The notes beneath the pieces were generated by a model, which did no database searches, was not told the origin of the DNA, and saw only the letters and a list, made by a program, of their open reading frames with translations. Below, piece by piece: positions 35,126 through 44,385 of a stretch of 64,000 nt of DNA. Origin of the DNA: Trebonia sp963811335 (GTDB lineage Bacteria > Actinomycetota > Actinomycetes > Streptosporangiales > Streptosporangiaceae); the NCBI GenBank assembly GCA_963811335.1, contig CAWERB010000028.1, positions 62,001 through 126,000 of the forward strand, in the 5' to 3' direction. Position 1 is the stretch's first letter. Each line of letters starts with the position of its first letter. The translations under genes and the position numbers were made by a program.

Positions 35126-37113
35126 TGGCTCACCGTCAGCATCCCGCGCAGCGAAACCGGCAGGACCTGGTACCGCTGGCTGCCCGCCGGCAGGTTCATC
35201 CGGTACACGGCGTAGTTGTCTGACTCGAATATCTCGCTCATCCAGGGCACTCCGTTGAATTTGGCGAGCCGCCCGCTGAAGATCGGCCGCCCGTCGGGGC
35301 GCACGAAGTTGCCTGGCTCGTTCCCCTCGAAGTAGATGCCGAGCAGCGGCACGTCAGTGGCGATGCGCTTGTCCACGACCAGGTAGCGGTAGTGGCCCTC
35401 CGTCAGCACCGTGAAGAGGAGCGGCGGCCCGAGCGGCTGGCCGGGCGCCGCGGTGTACAGGTCCCAGACGGGGAATGCCGCGGACGGCATCGCGGTGTCC
35501 TGCAGGCCGAACGAGGCCATTTCCAGCCCGGTGTAGCGGTCGGTTACCAGCCTGTGGCCGGGGCCGAACCTCGCGCGGAACCACTGCGCCATGGCGTGCA
35601 GCTCCGGCGTGTCCGAGCGCGCGTCCGATCCGTACAGGTACGGGCCGGGAAACCGGTAGGACGCGTCAAGGCCCGCCGCGGTGCCGCCGACGAGCGCGGT
35701 GGCCGTCATGGCGGTGAGCACGCCCACGGCCGTCCAGCGGGCGACCACGCGGCGCCGCAGGCTGGCCCAGTCAACCAGCCAGGCCGCGGACAGCGCGGCC
35801 AGGATGGCCAGGCCGATCCAGGTGACCGCCCAGGAACGTCGCGATCCTTCCGCCCCGGCCTGCGAGAAGATGAAGGCCGTGGACGGGAAGTACGCCAGGC
35901 CGACGATGGCGTAGCCGAGCAGCAGCGCCTGCTCCCGCCCGGCCGCCAGCCGGCCGCTCCGCCGCCACCGCCGCAGCAGCAGCAGGCCGCCCGCCGCGAA
36001 GCCGAGCGCCACCAGGGTCACGCCGAACGCGGCGATATGTTCCCACCAGGGGGAAAGCGACGCGCTGAAGAGCTGGCGGCCGGAGGAGGCGCCGGACAGC
36101 ATCTGCGCCAGCTGGCGTAGCCCGGTACCCAGGTACGGTGACAGGTAGGCCGCCGTGGCCGGGGCCACGCCGGTGATCCAGCCGACCACGGCCACAAGGG
36201 TGAACGCGGTCAGGAGCCACGCGGTGGCGGCCGCCTCCCGCCAGCCGTCGGACCGCGCGGCCCGCGGCAGCGACAGCGCCACGGAGACGATCAGCATCAC
36301 CACGGTCAGCTCGATTGTCGTCAGGTGATGCGTGATGGTGCAGCCGAGGATGAGCATCACGGTCAGGCGGCGCCACGCGCTGCGGTGCGGGCCCGGCTGC
36401 GCCCGGATCGCCTGCGTGAAGGCGGCGAGCGACCAGATAACGAGGGTGATCGCCATCGACTCGTAGGCGAACTGCGTGTCGAAGTAGAGGAAGGAGGCGT
36501 TGAACCCGTAGATGACGGCCGCGAGCGTGGCGGGCCTCGAGTCCAGGCCCATCGCGCGGGCCAGCGTCACGATGCCGGCCAGCAGCGCGACATGGCAGAG
36601 CAGCAGCAGGACCGTGGCGGCCTGCCAGATGCTCAGGCCGGTGACGTCGACGATGACGGCGGTCGCCGCGTGCAGCCCCGGGTACCCGCCGATGACCGGG
36701 ACGATCTGGGCGGACTCGAAGAGCTGGCGGCTCGCGACGATGTCGTAGGTAGCGCGCCAGTGCGCGAACTCATCGTGATAGATCGGCGCGCCAGGATCGC
36801 GCAGCAGCTTGGGCGCGTACGAGGCAAACGCGATGATGAGCAGCAGCGCGGACCTCGCGGCGGCACCCGTCCTGCGCCGGGCGATCATCGCGATCAGCGG
36901 GATTTCCACCATGGCCAGGCCGGCCCAGAACCAGATGAACTCCGCCTCGTTGCTCACCGTTGCCTCGGCGACGAGGTAGGACTTCACGATGGCCGCCATG
37001 CCCGCCGCCGCGCAGGCGGCGACCAGGAGGCCCGTGGGCCAGCGCGGCTTCGCGGCGTGCCGCGCGGACCAGCGAGTCGCGGCGGGCGCCGCAAGGCGCG
37101 GTTCGACGATCAC
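35122..37113 (-). CDS. GT-C-type membrane glycosyltransferase-like protein (operon gene 4)
   Basis: 663 residues with about 10-12 helices followed by a ~190-residue soluble C-terminal part. The first outer loop holds YHDEFAHW with Asp114-Glu115, the position of the catalytic acidic pair in GT-C enzymes that use polyprenyl-phosphate sugars. It could also act as a polymerase-like protein. Overlaps on both sides are four bases. Donor and acceptor cannot be read from sequence. Confidence 0.72.
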   Translation of the reverse strand: MIVEPRLAAPAATRWSARHAAKPRWPTGLLVAACAAAGMAAIVKSYLVAEATVSNEAEFIWFWAGLAMVEIPLIAMIARRRTGAAARSALLLIIAFASYAPKLLRDPGAPIYHDEFAHWRATYDIVASRQLFESAQIVPVIGGYPGLHAATAVIVDVTGLSIWQAATVLLLLCHVALLAGIVTLARAMGLDSRPATLAAVIYGFNASFLYFDTQFAYESMAITLVIWSLAAFTQAIRAQPGPHRSAWRRLTVMLILGCTITHHLTTIELTVVMLIVSVALSLPRAARSDGWREAAATAWLLTAFTLVAVVGWITGVAPATAAYLSPYLGTGLRQLAQMLSGASSGRQLFSASLSPWWEHIAAFGVTLVALGFAAGGLLLLRRWRRSGRLAAGREQALLLGYAIVGLAYFPSTAFIFSQAGAEGSRRSWAVTWIGLAILAALSAAWLVDWASLRRRVVARWTAVGVLTAMTATALVGGTAAGLDASYRFPGPYLYGSDARSDTPELHAMAQWFRARFGPGHRLVTDRYTGLEMASFGLQDTAMPSAAFPVWDLYTAAPGQPLGPPLLFTVLTEGHYRYLVVDKRIATDVPLLGIYFEGNEPGNFVRPDGRPIFSGRLAKFNGVPWMSEIFESDNYAVYRMNLPAGSQRYQVLPVSLRGMLTVSQ

Positions 37114-38228
37114 GCGGGCTCCTCATGGCGGACCCGCCGCCCGCGGGTGCCCGCCTGCCGCGCGACGGCCGCGTACAAGTCACGCGTCTGGTCCGCGACC
37201 TCGCTCCACGAGGGCAGCCACGCCTGCCCGGCCGGGGCCCTGCCCTTGGCTAGCGCGGTGTCGAGCGTGACGGCGAAGTCCGTCGTGTTCCTCGGGTCCA
37301 CGTAGCTGATCGGCGCGGCGGGACCCGCCAGCCGGCCGATCTCGCGGTGCGCGGGGATCCCGGACGCGACGACCTGGGCGCCGGCGGTCAGGCCGTCCGC
37401 CACCACGAGGCCGAACGCCTCGTGATCGCTCGCTGAGGTCACCACGTCGGCGGCGGAGAGCAGCGCCTCAAGCTCCGCGTCGCTCACCCGCCCGGTGAAG
37501 CGGACGCGCCCGACGCCGGCGGCGAGCCGTTCCAGGCGCGGCCTGTCCGGGCCGTCGCCGACCACGACCAGGGTGGCCTCGGCCCGCACCCCGCTGAACG
37601 CCCTGATGATGAGGTCGACGTTCTTGTAACGCTCGACGCGGCCCACCGTCAGCACTATCCGCGGCGCCGACGGCCGGCCCGGCCCCCGCACCGCGGCGGC
37701 CCTTGGATCGGTGCCGTTGGGAATCACCCGGACCTTCCGCGCGATGGCGGGAAAGTCGCCCGTCACCAGGTCGCGCTCGGCCTGTGACACGCAGATGATG
37801 GCATCGGCGCCGGCCAGCACCCGGGCGCCGGCCGGGCGGTAGAGGCGGTGCATGAGCGAGGCCGCCATCGTGTGGCCCGTGCCGTGGTAGTGCGGCGTGA
37901 ACACGAACGGCAGGCCGCTGCGGACCGCCGCCTGCCCGACCAGCGTGTGGTAGCTGTGCGCGTGCGCTACCTCGAACTCGCCGGCGTGCCTCGCCAGGTA
38001 GCGGAACAGCGGCAGCGACAGCGGGTAGCGCGCCGAGCGCACGGTCTCCGGGAACCGCAGTACCCGGACGGCTCCGGTGTCCTCCGTCGCGGGGTCGGGG
38101 CCGGCCGCGTGCGTCAGGACCGTTACCTCGTCCCCGGCGATGGCGCAGGCCTCGGCGATTCGCCGGACGTAAGTCTCGACCCCGCCGACCCTCGGGTGGT
38201 ATGACGCGACAACGTGCGCGACCCTCAT
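37110..38228 (-). CDS. GT4-family glycosyltransferase (operon gene 3)
   Basis: 372 residues, GT-B fold. Acceptor domain start MRVAHVVASYHPRVGGVETY; donor domain VLTVGRVERYKNVDLIIRAF and HEAFGLVVADGLTAGAQVVA, the EX7E region. ATG at 38228 overlaps the previous stop by four bases; longer readings are antisense-like and Arg/Pro-rich. Resembles PimB/mannosyl-type GT4 enzymes in general shape only. Confidence 0.88.
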   Translation of the reverse strand: MRVAHVVASYHPRVGGVETYVRRIAEACAIAGDEVTVLTHAAGPDPATEDTGAVRVLRFPETVRSARYPLSLPLFRYLARHAGEFEVAHAHSYHTLVGQAAVRSGLPFVFTPHYHGTGHTMAASLMHRLYRPAGARVLAGADAIICVSQAERDLVTGDFPAIARKVRVIPNGTDPRAAAVRGPGRPSAPRIVLTVGRVERYKNVDLIIRAFSGVRAEATLVVVGDGPDRPRLERLAAGVGRVRFTGRVSDAELEALLSAADVVTSASDHEAFGLVVADGLTAGAQVVASGIPAHREIGRLAGPAAPISYVDPRNTTDFAVTLDTALAKGRAPAGQAWLPSWSEVADQTRDLYAAVARQAGTRGRRVRHEEPA

Positions 38229-39475
38229 GACGCGCCCACCCCCGTCACGGCCCTGGCGGTCCGGCCGGCCTGGCCGGGCACCGGGAGGACGGCGTCCGCC
38301 CGGGGAGCGGCCGTGCCGCGGATCTGGTCGATCAGCGTGGTGAACTCGTCGGTCACCGATTCCCATGAGTGCGGGTCGCGATAGCGCTGGCCGCGCAGCG
38401 CGGGCAGCCCGAGCAGCGCACCGCGCAGCGCGGGCACGTCGCGCGGCGGCACGAGCCGGGCGCCCGGGTAGTCGCGGACGGCCTCCACGAGGCCGCCGAC
38501 CGCGGTGACCACGACCGGCAGGCCGGCGCTCATCGCGATCTGCAGCGGCCCGGACGCCGACGAACGGTGGTACGGCAGCACCACGGCGTCGGCGCCGGCG
38601 AAGTGCTCCGCTAGCTCCTTGTCCGTCACGTACCGGTCCACGCGCTCGATCAGGTCGGCGTGCGGGCTGCGCGCGATCGCCTCGTCAGGCGCGTTCCAGC
38701 CCTCCCAGGTCTCGCCCACGATCGTCAGCCGGAACCGCTCCGCATCGCCGCGGTCAAGCCCGCTGAACGCCGCCACCAGGTCCTCGACGCCCTTGAACGG
38801 GCGGACGAGGCCCAGGTAGAGCAGGCGCACCGGGTCGCCGGGCGGCCGCGAAGCGCTGGCCGGCCGCACCGGCTGCGCCAGGTGGTCATAGGGACCGTGC
38901 CCGATGACCCGCACCGGGGCCATGCCAAGGGGATAGGCGGAGGTGATCGCGCCCAGGTCGAAATCGGAGTGCACGACGTGCGCGGCCGACCAGGCGAGCA
39001 GCCAGGGCATGAGGCGGCCGACGTACTTGCGCGTGCCTGGCAGTCCGGCCTCGCCGACGTCCTGGCCCTCGTGCCACTCCATGATGACCCGCGCGCCGCG
39101 CCGCGCCGCGTGACTTGCCAGCCGCAGGTAGGAGTGGAGCACGGCCCCGGTCCACCACTGCAGGATGACGACCTGGGGCTGCTCGCGGTCCATGAACTCG
39201 ATGGCGCCGCGCATCGACCGGCCCCAGTACCAGTCCACCCCGTCGTACACGGGCACGTGCTCCGGGTACGACGCGCCGCTGACATCGGCGCCCACGCGCG
39301 CGGCGCCTGGATAGACGCGCCTCGGGATGAGGCGTCGCATCAGCAGGGCGCTCACCTGGTGCCGCTCGGCGAGTGCCGTGCTGAGCCGGTAGGTGTAATG
39401 ACTGATGCCCGATGTCATGTGCCAGCCAGAGCCGACCACCATGATCCGGGTATCGTGGTGCGGCTGTCCCGTCAT
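38225..39475 (-). CDS. GT4-family glycosyltransferase (operon gene 2)
   Basis: 416 residues. RIMVVGSGWHMTSGISHYTY opens the acceptor domain; LLYLGLVRPFKGVEDLVAAF and the stretch YHRSSASGPLQIAMSAGLPV close to the nucleotide-sugar site mark the donor domain. The usual first Glu of EX7E is replaced in this Ser/Gly-rich loop, as in some GT4 subgroups. ATG at 39475 overlaps the upstream stop by four bases. Confidence 0.87.
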   Translation of the reverse strand: MTGQPHHDTRIMVVGSGWHMTSGISHYTYRLSTALAERHQVSALLMRRLIPRRVYPGAARVGADVSGASYPEHVPVYDGVDWYWGRSMRGAIEFMDREQPQVVILQWWTGAVLHSYLRLASHAARRGARVIMEWHEGQDVGEAGLPGTRKYVGRLMPWLLAWSAAHVVHSDFDLGAITSAYPLGMAPVRVIGHGPYDHLAQPVRPASASRPPGDPVRLLYLGLVRPFKGVEDLVAAFSGLDRGDAERFRLTIVGETWEGWNAPDEAIARSPHADLIERVDRYVTDKELAEHFAGADAVVLPYHRSSASGPLQIAMSAGLPVVVTAVGGLVEAVRDYPGARLVPPRDVPALRGALLGLPALRGQRYRDPHSWESVTDEFTTLIDQIRGTAAPRADAVLPVPGQAGRTARAVTGVGAS

Positions 39476-40290
39476 CGGACGGACTCCCCCTCGGGAGCGG
39501 CGTAGCGCTGCCCGGGAGTGGTGACGGGGCCGCCCCGCCGCGGCACCGTCACCAGCTGCGGCACGGGGAGCTGCCGCCGCCCGGGCCACTCGGCCGCCAT
39601 GGTGCGGATGATGCGCATGCCGTCCCGTGCCGTTTTGAGGTTGCTCACGCCGTGCAGGCGCGGGTACTCATAACTTGGGACCTCCGCCACGCGCAGGCCC
39701 GCCAGGGCGGCCCGCACGTGGATGAGCGCCTCGATCTCGAAGCCGTCGCCCCGCAGCTTCGCGCCGTCCGGCGTCTCGGGCGTGACAGCGTCAAGCCGCA
39801 GCACCGGCAGGCAGCTTCGCCAGAAGACGTTGTAGCCGTAGCAGAGGTCGGAGTAGCGCCGCCGGTACGCGAGGTTGAACACGCCGGTCAGGCAGTCGTT
39901 GCCAACGCGTCGCAGCCGGGTGATGTCGCTTGACCCGCCGCCTGGCGCGAACCGGGTCCCCTTCGCAAAGTCGGCGCCTGCCGTGAGCGCGTCCATGAAC
40001 CTCGGGATCTCACCGGGATCCGTCGACCCGTCCGCGTCGATCATGGCGATGACGTCGCCGGTGGCCGCCTCGAATCCGCAGGCAAGCGCATTCCCCTTAC
40101 CGCTTCTTGTCTGATTTACCACGCATACGTCGGGACGCACTTTCCTGGCGACTTCCACGGTATTGTCCACGGAGTTGCCGTCTACCAGGATCACCTCATA
40201 GGCGTCCCTGGGAATGCGGGCCAAGACATGTCTGATATTTCGTTCCTCATTAAGCGCGGGAATGACTACGGATACCGAAGACCACAGCAT
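39472..40290 (-). CDS. GT2-family glycosyltransferase, first gene of the polysaccharide operon
   Basis: 272 residues of the GT-A fold: SVSVVIPALNEERNIRHVL at the start, the metal-binding DAD motif at 85-87 (MIDADGSTDPGEIP) and a later YPRLHGVSNLKT segment. It resembles DPM1/WcaA-like enzymes that transfer a sugar to polyprenyl phosphate, which would supply the GT-C protein; that link is inference. ATG at 40290 follows GAGGGGGA. The upstream 470-base gap presumably holds the operon promoter. Confidence 0.85.
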   Translation of the reverse strand: MLWSSVSVVIPALNEERNIRHVLARIPRDAYEVILVDGNSVDNTVEVARKVRPDVCVVNQTRSGKGNALACGFEAATGDVIAMIDADGSTDPGEIPRFMDALTAGADFAKGTRFAPGGGSSDITRLRRVGNDCLTGVFNLAYRRRYSDLCYGYNVFWRSCLPVLRLDAVTPETPDGAKLRGDGFEIEALIHVRAALAGLRVAEVPSYEYPRLHGVSNLKTARDGMRIIRTMAAEWPGRRQLPVPQLVTVPRRGGPVTTPGQRYAAPEGESVR

Positions 40291-40764
40291 GAATCCCCCT
40301 CATGACTGGTACCTCAATCCCATCAAACATGCCTAGCGCGACCTAAATGCGCGGTCCAATTCCTCCCCGGCGAAGGCAGCGCACCAGCGTAAAGTCTTTT
40401 CATCATGCCCTTGCCCGCACGATTGGACGGGCCAGGACCATCAGGATGAAAAGGGGCACTGGAGCGCACGAACTGCGCAAAACGGTCCTTGCGCCTAACG
40501 GACGGCAAGCCTCACCCGCGCCCTGCAGGCCATCCCCCCGCAGCAGACGCACTCGCCGTCCGCACGTATTCCGCGAAAAGTCCCCGATCGCCCCCCGACG
40601 GTCGTCTCCTCCGGCTCACGTTGCTCACGACACTCTACGCTATCTTTCCGCTACGCATCGTGATTTTGACATTCGTCTACTTGGGAAGTTTGCGGCGTCC
40701 CGTTTAGCGCCGTCACTGAAAATCAATATCGGCATCCGGTGGCGGACGAATTTACCTGAACCGG
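40291..40764. other. promoter-containing gap upstream of the polysaccharide operon
   Basis: Noticeably AT-richer than the flanking genes. It contains a 9-bp inverted repeat CTTTTCATC (40396-40404) / GATGAAAAG (40445-40453). No convincing gene on either strand; short readings lack protein features. The GT2 operon promoter is expected here, but I cannot place it with confidence. Confidence 0.45.
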
Positions 40765-41793
40765 TCAGCGGCTCCTGGCGGCACGGTAGCTGGCCAGCCG
40801 CTCGTGCAGGTCACGCACCAGCCGGTACGCCCGTGGCCTGACCCGCTCCGCCACCGTGCTCACCTCGGCCTCGCCGCCCATGGCCGCCTTGAAGTCCCGG
40901 ATGCCGCTGCTCGGCACGCCGCCGAAGTCGCAGGCCAGGCCTCGGCCAAGCGACCACTGGACCGCGTCCCAGTAGGCGGCGACGTGCGGGCTTGGCCCGG
41001 GGACCGGCTCGCCGACAAGCAGCCACCCCCAGAGCCGCTCGGTGTCCACGATGCTCGCGTTCATCACCAGGGTGCGCCCGTCCGCCGCGCGGACCGACCG
41101 CCAGTACATCCGCGGATGGTCGGCAAGCCGCTCGGCGAGGCTCCGCGCCGCCGCGAGGTTGTACCCGGGCGCGCCGCCGCGTCCCGGCCAGGCGCTCAGC
41201 TGCCAGGGGAACCACCGGATGATCTCGTCCCTGGTGGCGGCGCCGGCCGTCAGCCCGCGCAGCCCGCCGCGGCGTACCGCGGCGCGCTGCTTGGGCGCGA
41301 GCCGCTTGAGGTAGTCCTCCACCGACATGGTTCCTGGCACGACGAAGCTCTCCGCGCGGCTCAGCGTGAAGCCGTGCGCGGCGAGCGAGCCCGCGCCCGT
41401 GTCAAGCCCGGGGCTGAACGCCCACCTGGTCACGACGGTCCGCTCTTGCCGCAGCACGGGCTCGACCGCCCGCAGCATCTCAGCTGCCCGCCCGGACCGC
41501 AGCGCCTCCCCGCGCAGCACCGGGCCGATCTGCGAGACCGGCAGGTAGTTGAGTGTCGATACCGGCCCGCGGCGGCGGAACAGCAGCGGTACAACCCCGA
41601 GCGGGCCGGCATCCCCCTCGACGGCGAAGGCGCGCAACCGCAGCCCGAGCGCCGTGGCGAACGCGGTGAGAAAGAACCAGCGATGGTACCCGGTGACCCC
41701 TGCGCACTCCGTTAGCTCCGCCTCGTACGCGCGCTCGTCTGTGAGCTCTCGCAACTTCAACTCAATCCCCCGATCACGAGCAGCACCCCTCAT
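40765..41793 (-). CDS. second GNAT/FemAB-like acyltransferase
   Basis: 342 residues of the FemAB/GNAT_6 kind: GYHRWFFLTAFATALGLRLR early, LAPKQRAAVRRGG in the middle and CDFGGVPSSGIRDFKAAMGG near the C-terminus, a motif typical of peptidoglycan- or polysaccharide-linked FemAB proteins. It lies between the GH5-like gene (20-base gap) and the GT operon on the same strand. Possible roles are acylation of a glycan or addition of an amino acid. Confidence 0.78.
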   Translation of the reverse strand: MRGAARDRGIELKLRELTDERAYEAELTECAGVTGYHRWFFLTAFATALGLRLRAFAVEGDAGPLGVVPLLFRRRGPVSTLNYLPVSQIGPVLRGEALRSGRAAEMLRAVEPVLRQERTVVTRWAFSPGLDTGAGSLAAHGFTLSRAESFVVPGTMSVEDYLKRLAPKQRAAVRRGGLRGLTAGAATRDEIIRWFPWQLSAWPGRGGAPGYNLAAARSLAERLADHPRMYWRSVRAADGRTLVMNASIVDTERLWGWLLVGEPVPGPSPHVAAYWDAVQWSLGRGLACDFGGVPSSGIRDFKAAMGGEAEVSTVAERVRPRAYRLVRDLHERLASYRAARSR

Positions 41794-41813
41794 CGATTGG
41801 GAATTGGGGATAC

Positions 41814-43772
41814 CTACCGATACGTAATTCGGACCTCTCCGATCTCGGCTGCCTGCTTTCCCCCGTCATGGCGCACTATACGCACGTGGTCGGCACCGGG
41901 AAATATCCGTTGCACATTGTCGAGCGTGTAAATGAAGGCTATCCTGTCGCCCCGCTTGGACCCTCCTATCTGGATAGCCTGGACGGTTGACGCCGGCAGC
42001 CCTTGCCATGTCCCGTCGTTGTCGGACACCTGAAAGGTGAAGTGCATGTCGTTGATGCTGCCGTAGTAGGCGACGGTCTCGAAGGTGTCGATGTCGCCGG
42101 GCACCGTCCAGGCGGCCGTCGTCTCGCTACCCGCTGGGAACGCCGTGCGGGACGGGTCGCCGCCGAACTTCCCGGCGTTGCTCCGGTCGATGCCGACCCC
42201 GGCGGCGTGGCTCTCCGATAGCGCGAAGCTGTTCAGGTTGTCGTCGAGCGTCTTGTCGGTGACACGGAAGGGCGCGGAGGCCGGTCCCCGGGCTCCGCCC
42301 GCGCTGACGGCGGTAACGCGGTACCACAGGTCGGGCCCGGTGCCTGCCTTGCTGTCCAGGTAGGGCAGCTCGAGCGTGCCGGCGTTCACCCTGGACACCG
42401 TCGTCCACGGGCCGCTCGCGCTTTTCGTGGCGCGCTGTACCACGTAGGAGGCGGCACCGGGAGAGCCCCGCCATTCCAGCAGGTTGCCCGCGCCCGCGGT
42501 ACTGCCCGCCACGCGCTCAACGTTGGTCATGACCGGCGGGGGCGGGACCGGGTAGGCGGAGATGGCCCGGCTTGACATGGCGTAGGCGTGCAGGCGCAGC
42601 AACGTTACCTCCGGCACGTCGCTTGACGTCGCTAGCAGCGGATCGCCCTCGTGGTCGTTCACGTCGGAGTTGTCACCCGGGTAGTGCATCTGGTAGCCGT
42701 CGTAATGCTCGACGTAGCCGAAGAAGTCGTTCTGCGGCTGGAGGTCCCAGTACATGTCGCCTGCGATTGACGGCGTCTGCTGGATCTCGGTGAGGAACGC
42801 CTTGAGCTGGAACGCGTCGTTCCACGCGTACTCGCCGGCCACCAACGGCTTGCCTGCGGCGGCTGCCCGGTACGCGTCCTGGCTGAGGTTCCGGGTGCTC
42901 AGCGGGTAGTAGTGCCGGTCGATGACGTCCACGTCGGGCAGCTTGAGGTCGTAGGAGTCCGGGTAGAAGGACCCGTCCATGATGAGGTGGTTCTTGTCCT
43001 GCGACCTGATGAAGGCCGAGATCTTGGCCGTCCACCGGCTGAGCTCCGCCGGCCCGCCGGTGCCGTACTGCAGCTCGTTGCCGGTCTCCCAGGCCATGAT
43101 GGCGGGGTTGTCCTTGTTGGGCACGCCGGTGTAGTGGTTCACGTGGTTGAGCAGCACGCTGATGTACTTCTCGAAGGCGGCGATCGCCGTCTGGTCGTCG
43201 TAGAAGGCCGATGCCGCGCGGGCCGACGGGCAGTCCGACGGCGACGACAGGCGCAGCCATTTCATGTAGTCGCAGTAAGTGCCCACGTAGTAGCCATAAC
43301 TGTCGGTGAAGGGTATGACCACCTTGAGGCCGTACCGCTGCGCCTGCGCGATGAAGTAGTCGATGTGCCGCAGCGCCGTCTGGCTGAACCCGCCGAGGTA
43401 GGGCTCGACGCTGAGCGGATTGCCCGTAGAGATGCCGCAGGTCTGGCAGCGGACCACCGTCTCCCCCATATCGGACATGGTCCGCATGGACGAGTCCACG
43501 CGGAACGGGGTCGGGTAGTTGAGCCCGGTCCTCGCGTTGTTGTCGAGCCCGCCCCAGTAGATGTTCGCGCCGGAGAACCGGAAGGGCTTACCGTTTAGCA
43601 GGAGCATGTCTCCCGACCTGGTCACGAATGGGCTGGTCACGACGCCGGACCCGCCTGTCCTCGGGCGGGTCGCCGGGCCGGCCCACAGCATGAGCGCCGC
43701 CACTACGGCCACGCATACACCCGCGCCGATGAGTACGTACTTCAGTGATCCTCTAGGATCACTACATGTCAT
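41814..43772 (-). CDS. membrane-anchored GH5-like glycoside hydrolase
   Basis: About 652 residues. One N-terminal helix (YVLIGAGVCVAVVAALMLW) anchors or exports it. The catalytic barrel resembles GH5 mannanases: acid/base Glu in ETGNELQYGTGG, nucleophile Glu in PLVAGEYAWND. An Fn3-like domain (about 415-500) and a C-terminal beta-sandwich (about 520-652) follow. ATG at 43772 is the first reasonable start; TTG at 43787 is the alternative. Its start region overlaps the start of the divergent gene at 43766. A hydrolase tied to the polysaccharide cluster could trim or release the glycan. Confidence 0.82.
   Translation of the reverse strand: MTCSDPRGSLKYVLIGAGVCVAVVAALMLWAGPATRPRTGGSGVVTSPFVTRSGDMLLLNGKPFRFSGANIYWGGLDNNARTGLNYPTPFRVDSSMRTMSDMGETVVRCQTCGISTGNPLSVEPYLGGFSQTALRHIDYFIAQAQRYGLKVVIPFTDSYGYYVGTYCDYMKWLRLSSPSDCPSARAASAFYDDQTAIAAFEKYISVLLNHVNHYTGVPNKDNPAIMAWETGNELQYGTGGPAELSRWTAKISAFIRSQDKNHLIMDGSFYPDSYDLKLPDVDVIDRHYYPLSTRNLSQDAYRAAAAGKPLVAGEYAWNDAFQLKAFLTEIQQTPSIAGDMYWDLQPQNDFFGYVEHYDGYQMHYPGDNSDVNDHEGDPLLATSSDVPEVTLLRLHAYAMSSRAISAYPVPPPPVMTNVERVAGSTAGAGNLLEWRGSPGAASYVVQRATKSASGPWTTVSRVNAGTLELPYLDSKAGTGPDLWYRVTAVSAGGARGPASAPFRVTDKTLDDNLNSFALSESHAAGVGIDRSNAGKFGGDPSRTAFPAGSETTAAWTVPGDIDTFETVAYYGSINDMHFTFQVSDNDGTWQGLPASTVQAIQIGGSKRGDRIAFIYTLDNVQRIFPGADHVRIVRHDGGKQAAEIGEVRITYR
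43744..43763. promoter_or_regulatory. perfect palindrome across overlapping divergent starts
   Basis: AGTGATCC-TCTA-GGATCACT is a perfect 8-bp inverted repeat. It lies 3 bases before the ATG at 43766 and inside the first codons of the minus-strand GH5-like gene. It could be an operator or an RNA hairpin controlling either gene. Confidence 0.5.
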
Positions 43773-44359
43773 TCGCTGACCACGCAATCTTGTGGCTGCA
43801 CGTTTCTGCCGCGGTCTTCACGATAGGACCGGGCACCGCGGCGATTATGTCGACGCCAAGATTTATTCGCAAGCGGAATCCGGTAATCGTCGGTTACCTG
43901 TTCCGAACTACGCGGATTTATTCCCTGGGAACCCTGCTCACCTTGGTGTTCGGCATCATTCTCACCGGGATGACGCACAAATTCAGCCAATGGTGGATTT
44001 CTGTCTCACTCACGCTCTTTGTCGTCGCATTTGTCCTGCTATTGCTGATCATGCGCGACCAGCGCAAGGCACTGAGCGCGCTTGACCGCGCGGCGGGCGC
44101 CGCGGTGGCGGATGGTGTCGAAGAAAGCGCACGTTCCGCTGACTCCGGGACGGCGGCGGATGCCGGCGCGGGGCCGCCCGCGACCGAGGGCGACCGGCCG
44201 GCCACTGGCGGCGCCCAGCCAGCCACCGGGGGCGCTCAGCTCACCGCGGCCGCGTCCAGCCTCCAAACGGCCGCGGTCGAGCGCGGCCGGATCGCCTCCA
44301 TGGGCGGGGTGACCGCGCTGATCTGGCTGGCGATCCTGGTGCTCATGGCGTGGCACTAG
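43766..44359 (+). CDS. DUF2269-like integral membrane protein
   Basis: 197 residues with four helices; the first three (HAILWLHVSAAVFTIGPGTA, YSLGTLLTLVFGIILTG, WISVSLTLFVVAFVLLLL) match the DUF2269 pattern with a conserved His in helix 1. The loop before the last helix is a long Ala/Gly/Pro-rich insert (about 95-175) with PATGGAQ twice. AGGA lies 8 bases before the ATG. Function unknown. Confidence 0.78.
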   Translation: MSFADHAILWLHVSAAVFTIGPGTAAIMSTPRFIRKRNPVIVGYLFRTTRIYSLGTLLTLVFGIILTGMTHKFSQWWISVSLTLFVVAFVLLLLIMRDQRKALSALDRAAGAAVADGVEESARSADSGTAADAGAGPPATEGDRPATGGAQPATGGAQLTAAASSLQTAAVERGRIASMGGVTALIWLAILVLMAWH

Positions 44360-44385
44360 GCGGTGAAGCACTAGGCAGGGCGGTC

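Noticed and set aside
43773..43787. TTG start for the GH5-like gene
   Set aside because: Adds five residues, has no ribosome binding site and extends the overlap with the divergent gene; ATG 43772 is simpler.
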